Shown piece after piece: positions 57,697-64,000 of a DNA stretch of 64,000 nucleotides. The notes below the pieces were generated by a model, which saw nothing but the letters and a program-made list of their open reading frames with translations, was not told the DNA's origin and did not search any database. The position numbers and the translations under genes were made by a program. Every line of letters begins with the position of its first letter. Position 1 is the stretch's first letter. Origin of the DNA: Xanthomonas melonis (GTDB lineage: Bacteria > Pseudomonadota > Gammaproteobacteria > Xanthomonadales > Xanthomonadaceae); assembly GCF_020783655.1 (NCBI RefSeq), contig NZ_JAJGQH010000003.1:62001-126000 (forward strand), given 5' to 3'.

Positions 57697-59627
57697 GCAC
57701 GCAGTCCCTGCGCACCCTGGCCGCCGCGGCCGGGGTGATGGTCGATTGGGTGGATGCCAGCGACCAGCCGCGGCAGGTCTGCGAGCCGTCGCTGCAGGCA
57801 GTGCTGGCCGCGCTGGAACTGCCTGCCGCCACCGCCGCACAGCGTGAAGACAGTCTGCGTCGCTGCCAGGCCCAGGCTGCCGAGCCGGCCGCCTTGCTCA
57901 CCGTACAGGTCGGCGAGCCACTGGTGCTGCGCGTCGCCGCCAATGCCAGCGGCCGTTGGATAGACGACGACAGCGGCACTGGCGAAGCGGCGCAGGCCGA
58001 CGCGCAGGGGCGCCTGCGCGCGCCGCAACGCTACGGCTACTGGACATTGGAGATCGGCGCAACGACGCAGCGGGTGGCGGTGGCGCCGCCGCGGTGCTTC
58101 AGCGTGGCCGACGCCTGCGGGCAGACCTCGCCGCGCGCCTGGGGCATGGCGCTGCAGGTGTATTCGGCCTGCAGTCCCGACGATGCCGGCATCGGCGATG
58201 CCGCCGGCACCGTCGAATGGCTGCGGCATGCGGCCCTGGCCGGTGCCGACGCGCTGGCGCTGAGCCCGGTGCATGCCGCGCGCCCGATCACCGGCGGCTA
58301 CAGCCCCTACTCGCCCAGCGACCGGCGCTTCTTCGACCCGCTGCATGCCGCACCGGTGCGCGTGCTCGGCGAGACGGCGCTGGAGGCGCTGGCTGCCGTG
58401 CCCGGCCTGCGCGAGCACTTCGCCAGCCTGCATGCGCATGCCTTGATCGACTGGCCGGCCGCGGCACAGGCCAAGTGGCGATTGCTGCGTGAGCTGTACG
58501 CGCGGGTGTCGCCGGATCATCCGGATCTGCTGGCGTTTCGCGCTGCCGGTGGCGCGGAGCTGGACGGCTTCGCCCGCTTTGCGGCCCGCGATTTCGGCGA
58601 CAACGACCCACAGCTGCATGTGTTCACGCAGTGGCTGGCGGCGCGCAGCTGGTCCGATGCGCAACGCGAAGCGCACGAGCGCGGCATGCGGATCGGCCTG
58701 ATCGCCGACCTGGCAGTGGGCTTCGACCCCAACGGCGCCGAGGCGGCGGCGGCTGGCGACAGCGTGCTGCGCGGCCTGGTCCTGGGCGCGCCACCGGATG
58801 CCTTCAATGCCGATGGCCAGCACTGGGGCATTGGCGCATATTCGCCCACCGCCCTGCGTCGCAATGGATACGCGGCCTACATCGCGCTGCTGCGCGCGGT
58901 ACTGCGCGACCGTGGCGGCATCCGCATCGATCACATCCTGGGCCTGCTGCGGCTATGGGTGGTGCCCGATGGCGCCGGCTCCAACGAAGGCGCGTATCTG
59001 TCCTACCCGCTGCACGACCTGCTCAACCTGCTGGCACTGGAATCCTGGCGCCACCGCGCCATCGTCATCGGCGAGGACCTGGGCGTGGTGCCGCCGGGCA
59101 TCCGCGAAGAACTGTCGCAGCGCGGGGTGATGGGGATCGATGTGCTGATGTTCACCCGCGACCGGCAGGGTGCCTTCGTCACGCCGGCGCTGTGGCGAGC
59201 GGACGCGGTGGCCACCACCACCACCCACGACCTGCCCACCCTCACCGGGTGGCGCCAGGGCCGCGATATCCAGTGGCGGCGTCAGCTGGGCTTGATCGGG
59301 CCCGATCAGGCTTCCGACGATGCGCGGACGCGGTCGCAGGATCTGGCGCGCCTGGATGTCGCAGTGGAGCACGCCGGCCTGCAGGCCGAAGACCCGCTGC
59401 TGGGCGCGCTGCGGTTCACCGCCAGCGGGGTGTCTCCGCTGATGCTGGTGCCGGTGGAAGATGCGCTGGCGTTGCAGGAACAACCCAATCTGCCGGGTAC
59501 CGTCGAGGTCCATCCCAACTGGCGCCGACGTCTGCCCGATCCCTTGCCGCATGCGCGCCTGACCACGGCGCTGCACGGCGTTGCCGAGGCGCGTCGCGTC
59601 GCGGCTGTTTCGGACTCCCAGTCATGA
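57693..59627 (+). CDS. malQ: 4-alpha-glucanotransferase
   Basis: GH77 disproportionating enzyme that reshuffles malto-oligosaccharides, adjusting chain length for TreY and glycogen. 644 residues. The N-terminal region resembles the Ig-like extension of MalQ. Catalytic Asp in GIRIDHILGLLRLWVVPDG near 411, Glu in VIGEDLGVVPPGIREEL near 459 and Asp in TTTTHDLPTLTGWRQGRD near 510. GGYSPYSPSDRRFFDPLHAA is a GH77 substrate-loop element. It sits between treZ and treY with four-base overlaps on both sides, a layout that ties disproportionation to trehalose synthesis. Confidence 0.95.
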   Translation: MSTQSLRTLAAAAGVMVDWVDASDQPRQVCEPSLQAVLAALELPAATAAQREDSLRRCQAQAAEPAALLTVQVGEPLVLRVAANASGRWIDDDSGTGEAAQADAQGRLRAPQRYGYWTLEIGATTQRVAVAPPRCFSVADACGQTSPRAWGMALQVYSACSPDDAGIGDAAGTVEWLRHAALAGADALALSPVHAARPITGGYSPYSPSDRRFFDPLHAAPVRVLGETALEALAAVPGLREHFASLHAHALIDWPAAAQAKWRLLRELYARVSPDHPDLLAFRAAGGAELDGFARFAARDFGDNDPQLHVFTQWLAARSWSDAQREAHERGMRIGLIADLAVGFDPNGAEAAAAGDSVLRGLVLGAPPDAFNADGQHWGIGAYSPTALRRNGYAAYIALLRAVLRDRGGIRIDHILGLLRLWVVPDGAGSNEGAYLSYPLHDLLNLLALESWRHRAIVIGEDLGVVPPGIREELSQRGVMGIDVLMFTRDRQGAFVTPALWRADAVATTTTHDLPTLTGWRQGRDIQWRRQLGLIGPDQASDDARTRSQDLARLDVAVEHAGLQAEDPLLGALRFTASGVSPLMLVPVEDALALQEQPNLPGTVEVHPNWRRRLPDPLPHARLTTALHGVAEARRVAAVSDSQS

Positions 59628-62227
59628 TCGAGCTTCGCGCCACCGCCCGCCTGCAGCTGCATGCCGGCTTCACCCTGCACGATGCGCGCGCGCAGGTGCC
59701 GTACTACGCCAGCCTGGGCATCAGCCATCTGTATCTGTCGCCGATCGGCACCGCGGTGCCCGGCTCCACGCATGGCTACGACAACATCGACCCCACGGTG
59801 GTCAACCCCGAGCTCGGCGGCGAAGATGCGCTGATCGCGCTGTCGAAGGCCGCGCGCGAACACGGCATGGGGTTGATCGCCGACATCGTGCCCAACCACA
59901 TGGCCACCCATCCGCAGAACGCATGGTGGTGGGATGTACTGCGCAACGGCCGCAGCGCCAGGCATGCGGACTGGTTCGACATCGATTGGCGTGCCCCGGG
60001 GCGCGACGGCAAGCTGTGGCTGGCAGTGCTGGATCGCCCGTATGCGACGGCGCTGGCCGAAGGCCTGATCACGTTGGTGATCGAAGACGATGGCGGCGCC
60101 GCATTGGCGCACTACGACCAGCGGTACCCGATCCGTCCGCAGACCCTGGACATTCCCGACAAGGCCGCACGCGCGCAGTGGCTGCGCGACTACAACGACG
60201 GCGCCAGGCGCGGCGATGGTCGGTTGCACAAACTGATCGAACGCCAGCCGTATCGCTTGAACTGGTGGCGTGTCGGCAACGACATGCTCAACTACCGGCG
60301 TTTCTTCGACATCACCTCGCTGGTGGCGCTGCGCGTGGAGCTGCCGGCGGTGTTCGATGCGGTGCACGCGCTGCCGCTGCGGCTGGTGGCCGAAGGCCAT
60401 CTGGACGGCCTGCGCATCGACCACGTGGATGGACTCACCGACCCCACCGGCTATGTGCGAAAACTGCGCAGCCGGCTGGATGCGGCCGGCCGCACGCGCG
60501 GCCTCAAGCCCGGCACGCTGGGCCTGTACCTTGAAAAGATCCTCGCACCGGGCGAGCACCTGCCGGCCGACTGGCCGTGCGATGGCACCACCGGCTACGA
60601 CTTCATGGACCAGGTGGGCGGCGTGTTGCACGACGCGGCCGGCTTCAAGCCGCTGGCGCGTGCCTGGCAGAAGATGAGCGGGCGCAGTGGCGACTTCGCG
60701 CAGGAAGAACGCGCCGCACGCGACGAGATGCTGCGCGGTGCGTTGCAGACAGAGTTCAATCGCGCGGTGGGCGCGTTGTCGGCGCTGGCGCGACTGGATC
60801 CGCCAACCCGCGAGTTCAGCCCGCAGATGCTCGCGCGCGGCCTGTGCGTGCTGCTGCGCTGGTTCCCGGTGTACCGCACCTATGCCGGCAGCAAGGGGCT
60901 GACCGGCAGCGACGCCGAGCGGCTGCGCGCTACCGCCGCGCACGCACGCGAAGGCATGCCCGAAGCGATCGTGGCGGCGGTGAACGCCATCGAGCGCTGG
61001 CTGCTGGACGACGCTGGCGCCGACCGCGCCCAGATCGCCTTGCGTCGCATCCTGCGCCGACGTGTCGAGCAGCTGTCCGCGCCGCTCAACGCCAAGGCGG
61101 TGGAGGACACCGCGTTCTATCGGCACGGCGTGCTGCTGTCGCGCAACGAGGTGGGCAGCCATCCCACCCATTTCGCCAACGAGGCGGCCGAATTCCACGC
61201 GCAGAATCTCGAACGCGCCAGGCACTATCCGCGCGCGTTGCTGGCCACCGCCACGCACGACCACAAGCGTGGCGAAGACCTGCGCATGCGTCTGGCCGTG
61301 CTGTCCGAGCAGCCACGCTGGTGGATCGAGCAAAGTGCCCAGTTCGACACCCTGGCCGAAGCGCTGGACGCGCCGGCGCTGGCCGGTGGCGACCAGCAGA
61401 TGCTGTGGCAGACGCTGGTGGCGGCGTGGCCGATCGGCCTGGGCGCCGATCAGGCCGAGCCGTTGGCCGGCTACGCCGAGCGCGTGGCGCAATGGCTGCT
61501 CAAGGCGGTGCGCGAAGCCAAACTGCATACCAGCTGGACCGATGGCTCGGCCGCGTACGAACACGCGGTGCAGGCCACCGTGGAACAGGTGCTGTGCAGC
61601 CGCGCAGGCTTGCCGCTACGGCGCGCGGTGCTGCGCGCCAGCAACCATATCGCTGCGGCTGGCGCGCGCAATTCGCTGGTGCAGACCACCTTGCGCCTGA
61701 CCGTGCCGGGCGTGCCCGATCTGTACCAGGGTACCGAAGGCTGGGATCTGTCGTTGGTGGATCCGGACAACCGTCGCCCGGTGGACTATGCGCAACGCCA
61801 GCAGTGGCTGGACCAGACGCGCGACTGGAACGCGTCGCTGCGCACCTGGCGCGATGGCGCTGTCAAGGCCCGCCTCATCGCCGTGCTGCTGCAGCTGCGC
61901 CGCGACCATCCGGCGCTGTTCGCCAAGGGCGACTATCAACCGCTACAGGTCGCCGCCAGCGGTGGTGCGCAGGTACTGGCATTCCGTCGTCACCACCGCG
62001 GCCAGTCGCTGGTGGTGGCGGTCACGCGGCTGGGCGCCGGCAGCCAGGGCGAAGGCGATCTGCCGCTGCTGCTGCCACTGGCGATCTGGGGCCAGGCCGC
62101 ACTGGCCTTGCCGGAGGCGTCCTATCGCCATGTGCTCGACGGCAGCACGCTGCAGCCGCAGCACGGCCGCGTGCCGTTGTCGACGCTGTTTGCACGCGCA
62201 CCGGTGGCAGTGTTGCTGACCGCTTGA
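59624..62227 (+). CDS. treY: Malto-oligosyltrehalose synthase
   Basis: GH13 enzyme converting the reducing-end alpha-1,4 bond of maltodextrin to the trehalose alpha-1,1 bond. 867 residues. It starts MIELRATARLQLHAGFTLHD, a typical TreY beginning. Nucleophile Asp in HLDGLRIDHVDGLTDPTGYV near 264, acid Glu in GLYLEKILAPGEHLPADW near 304, with SPIGTAVPGSTHGYDNIDPT and LIADIVPNHMATHPQN upstream. The C-terminal YQGTEGWDLSLVDPDNRRPV is a family hallmark. Coupled to malQ by ATGA; the DUF2934 gene follows after 30 bp. Confidence 0.96.
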   Translation: MIELRATARLQLHAGFTLHDARAQVPYYASLGISHLYLSPIGTAVPGSTHGYDNIDPTVVNPELGGEDALIALSKAAREHGMGLIADIVPNHMATHPQNAWWWDVLRNGRSARHADWFDIDWRAPGRDGKLWLAVLDRPYATALAEGLITLVIEDDGGAALAHYDQRYPIRPQTLDIPDKAARAQWLRDYNDGARRGDGRLHKLIERQPYRLNWWRVGNDMLNYRRFFDITSLVALRVELPAVFDAVHALPLRLVAEGHLDGLRIDHVDGLTDPTGYVRKLRSRLDAAGRTRGLKPGTLGLYLEKILAPGEHLPADWPCDGTTGYDFMDQVGGVLHDAAGFKPLARAWQKMSGRSGDFAQEERAARDEMLRGALQTEFNRAVGALSALARLDPPTREFSPQMLARGLCVLLRWFPVYRTYAGSKGLTGSDAERLRATAAHAREGMPEAIVAAVNAIERWLLDDAGADRAQIALRRILRRRVEQLSAPLNAKAVEDTAFYRHGVLLSRNEVGSHPTHFANEAAEFHAQNLERARHYPRALLATATHDHKRGEDLRMRLAVLSEQPRWWIEQSAQFDTLAEALDAPALAGGDQQMLWQTLVAAWPIGLGADQAEPLAGYAERVAQWLLKAVREAKLHTSWTDGSAAYEHAVQATVEQVLCSRAGLPLRRAVLRASNHIAAAGARNSLVQTTLRLTVPGVPDLYQGTEGWDLSLVDPDNRRPVDYAQRQQWLDQTRDWNASLRTWRDGAVKARLIAVLLQLRRDHPALFAKGDYQPLQVAASGGAQVLAFRRHHRGQSLVVAVTRLGAGSQGEGDLPLLLPLAIWGQAALALPEASYRHVLDGSTLQPQHGRVPLSTLFARAPVAVLLTA

Positions 62228-62257
62228 CCCCGAAGATCCTCGAGAGAAACGCACGCA

Positions 62258-62443
62258 ATGAATGAGATGCAACGCCAGGCACGGCTTCGCCAGTTGGCAC
62301 AGGAAATCTGGGAGGCCGAAGGCCGTCCCGACGGACATGCGGACCGCCATTGGGCGATGGCCGAGCGGCTGGTGGACGCCGAGGAGCGGGCTGCCGAGCA
62401 GGCCACCGAGCAGGTGGTCACGCCGATCACTGCACGCCAGTAA
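62258..62443 (+). CDS. DUF2934 small protein
   Basis: 61 residues, acidic and helical: QARLRQLAQEIWEAEGRPDG, HADRHWAMAERLVDAEERAA. The core RQLAQEIWEAEGRP...HW.MAE is the DUF2934 signature; proteins with it are often found in glycogen/trehalose operons but have no known role. No signal peptide. GAGAG lies before the ATG. It sits between treY (30 bp) and glgX (124 bp). Confidence 0.8.
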   Translation: MNEMQRQARLRQLAQEIWEAEGRPDGHADRHWAMAERLVDAEERAAEQATEQVVTPITARQ

Positions 62444-62567
62444 CGTGGCTTCTGCCACCTTTCAGCCCAGTCTGCCGGGTGATCCGGCGTGCCCCCGAAC
62501 GGCGTACGCCCGCGTCGTCCCACAGCGCGAATCGCGTGCCTGATGTCACCGTACCGAGGAGTTACCG

Positions 62568-64000
62568 ATGGCCACCCGCAAGTTCACCCAGCGCTCGCGT
62601 ATCCGCGAAGGCCGTCCCAACCCGCTCGGTGCGACCTGGGACGGCCTGGGCGTCAATTTCGCACTGTACTCGCGCAATGCCACACGCGTGGAGCTGTGCC
62701 TGTTCGACGAGCGTGGCCGCGAACAGGAACGCATCGCGCTGCCCGAGTACACCGACGAAGTCTGGCACGGCTATCTGCCCGACGCGCGCCCCGGGCAGCT
62801 CTATGGCTATCGCGTGCACGGTCCCTACGCGCCGTATGCAGGGCATCGCTTCAATCCCAACAAGCTGCTGCTGGATCCGTACGCCAAGCAGATCGTCGGC
62901 GAGCTGAAATGGGCGCCGCATCTGTTCGGCTACACCATCGGCCACCGCGACAAGGACCTGAGCTTCGACCGGCGCGACAGCGCCGCGTTCATGCCCAAAT
63001 CGGCGGTGATCGATCCGGCCTTCACCTGGGGCCAGGATCGCCCGCCGCAGACGCCGTGGAACCGCACGGTGATCTACGAAGCCCACGTGCGTGGGCTGAG
63101 CATGCTGCATCCGGCGGTGCCGCCGGAAAATCGCGGCACCTTCTCGGCATTGAAGACCGATGAACTGATCGACCACATCAGCTCGTTGGGCGTCACTGCG
63201 GTGGAACTGCTGCCCGTGCACGCCTTCGTCGACGATCAATATCTGCTGGAAAAAGGCCTGCGCAATTATTGGGGCTACAACACGCTGGGGTTCTTCGCTC
63301 CGCAGGCGCGTTACATGTCCACGCGCACGGTGGCCGAATTCAAGCAGATGGTGGCGCGCCTGCACCATGCCGGGCTGGAAGTGCTGCTGGACGTGGTCTA
63401 CAACCACACCGCCGAGGGCAACGAGCTCGGCCCCACGCTGTCGTTCAAGGGCATCGACAACGCCAGCTACTATCGTCTGGCCGACGATCGACGTTTCTAC
63501 ATCAACGACACCGGTACCGGAAACACCTTCGACCTGACCAATGTCGGCGCGCTGCGCATGGTGATGGATTCGCTGCGCTACTGGGTGCAGGAAATGCACG
63601 TGGACGGTTTCCGTTTCGATCTGGCCAGCATCCTGGGCCGCGAACGGTATGGCTTCGATCCGTCGGGCAGCTTCCTGGACGCAGTGCGCCAGGATCCGGT
63701 GCTGAGCCAGACCAAGCTCATCGCCGAGCCGTGGGACATCGGCCCGGGCGGCTATCAGGTCGGCAACTTCCCACCCGGCTGGATGGAATGGAACGACAAG
63801 TTCCGCGACAACGTGCGCGCGTTCTGGCGCGGCGATGCCGGACAGCTCGCCGAGCTGGCCACCCGACTCACCGGTTCTGCGGATCTGTTCAACCGTAGCG
63901 GCCGGCGTCCCACTGCCTCGGTCAACTTCGTCACTGCGCATGACGGCTTCACCCTGCGCGATCTGGTGAGTTACGAAAGCAAGCACAACATGGCCAACGG
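62568..64000 (+). CDS. glgX: Glycogen debranching enzyme (3' end cut by window edge)
   Basis: Isoamylase-type GH13 enzyme hydrolysing alpha-1,6 branches. 477 residues are present of about 700 usual. CBM48 region [20 protein letters not shown] and [19 protein letters not shown], then the barrel with [20 protein letters not shown] and [19 protein letters not shown]. The catalytic Asp is in [20 protein letters not shown] near 350, Glu in [20 protein letters not shown] near 385, and the third Asp in [20 protein letters not shown] near 457. A GAGGAG ribosome site precedes the ATG. It closes the operon and debranches the glycogen it makes. Confidence 0.95.
   Translation, partial: MATRKFTQRSRIREGRPNPLGATWDGLGVNFALYSRNATRVELCLFDERGREQERIALPEYTDEVWHGYLPDARPGQLYGYRVHGPYAPYAGHRFNPNKLLLDPYAKQIVGELKWAPHLFGYTIGHRDKDLSFDRRDSAAFMPKSAVIDPAFTWGQDRPPQTPWNRTVIYEAHVRGLSMLHPAVPPENRGTFSALKTDELIDHISSLGVTAVELLPVHAFVDDQYLLEKGLRNYWGYNTLGFFAPQARYMSTRTVAEFKQMVARLHHAGLEVLLDVVYNHTAEGNELGPTLSFKGIDNASYYRLADDRRFYINDTGTGNTFDLTNVGALRMVMDSLRYWVQEMHVDGFRFDLASILGRERYGFDPSGSFLDAVRQDPVLSQTKLIAEPWDIGPGGYQVGNFPPGWMEWNDKFRDNVRAFWRGDAGQLAELATRLTGSADLFNRSGRRPTASVNFVTAHDGFTLRDLVSYESKHNMAN

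Noticed and set aside
58631-62227. A 1198-codon frame ending with treY
   Set aside because: Its first third is an Arg/Pro-rich out-of-frame reading of malQ; only the last 867 codons are TreY, starting at 59624.
62562-63986. A 474-codon minus-strand frame opposite glgX
   Set aside because: The plus strand carries all GlgX catalytic motifs; the antisense frame is low complexity and has no ribosome site.

Overview
This is a 64 kb stretch of GC-rich, gene-dense chromosome from a gammaproteobacterium of the Xanthomonas group. The assignment rests on the gene content: an AraC-type pobR beside pobA, a full protocatechuate pca operon with a convergent IclR regulator, a glgA-glgB-treZ-malQ-treY-glgX cluster, an LpxO-type hydroxylase, a Clp-like site and a short REP-like repeat. 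The species cannot be fixed from sequence inspection alone. I see no insertion sequence, prophage, integrase or CRISPR array, so this looks like stable core chromosome.

Bases 1-20210 are a catabolic island. pobR/pobA (1-2088) turn 4-hydroxybenzoate into protocatechuate. Two tandem secreted NTF2-like proteins follow (2297-3750). A minus-strand glycerol regulon comes next, read glpR-glpD-glpF-glpK (3801-8959), with a near-ideal GlpR operator before glpD. The van operon (9114-11993, minus) demethylates vanillate and carries its presumed GntR repressor between vanA and vanB. Divergent from it, pcaIJFHGBDC (12252-19304) degrades protocatechuate to acetyl-CoA and succinyl-CoA, with pcaR convergent at its end.

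Bases 20357-37147 hold housekeeping and envelope genes: a RIO-type kinase, a DUF2490 protein, mnmG, a structured intergenic region with a candidate small RNA, a Tyr/Pro-rich lipoprotein, a PLP lyase with a YdcF-like protein, and LpxO. A scattered biotin operon follows on the minus strand (bioB, bioF, a small protein, bioH, a FabG-like SDR without the usual catalytic residues, bioC). comF, ubiA, tRNA-Arg(CCG) and an HPF-like protein complete the stretch. Both ubiA and pobA use 4-hydroxybenzoate.

Bases 37450-51639 carry an MscK-like channel, a LysR regulator divergent from a four-gene module (aldo/keto reductase, secreted NTF2-like protein, Atu4866-like protein, SDR), an OpgB-like phosphoglycerol transferase, a UbiB-family kinase, a DUF808 membrane protein and a diguanylate cyclase.

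From 52119 to the right edge lies a glycogen/trehalose operon. glgA, glgB, treZ, malQ and treY are each joined by a 4-base stop/start overlap; a DUF2934 protein and a truncated glgX follow. Together they make, branch and debranch alpha-glucan and convert it to trehalose.

The points most worth a second look are the candidate small RNA at about 24288-24408, the 29-codon reading frame coupled to glpF, the degenerate SDR inside the biotin operon, the vanA-gntR-vanB layout with its GT-AT-AC palindromes, and the AKR/NTF2/Atu4866/SDR module. None is proven to be a new system.
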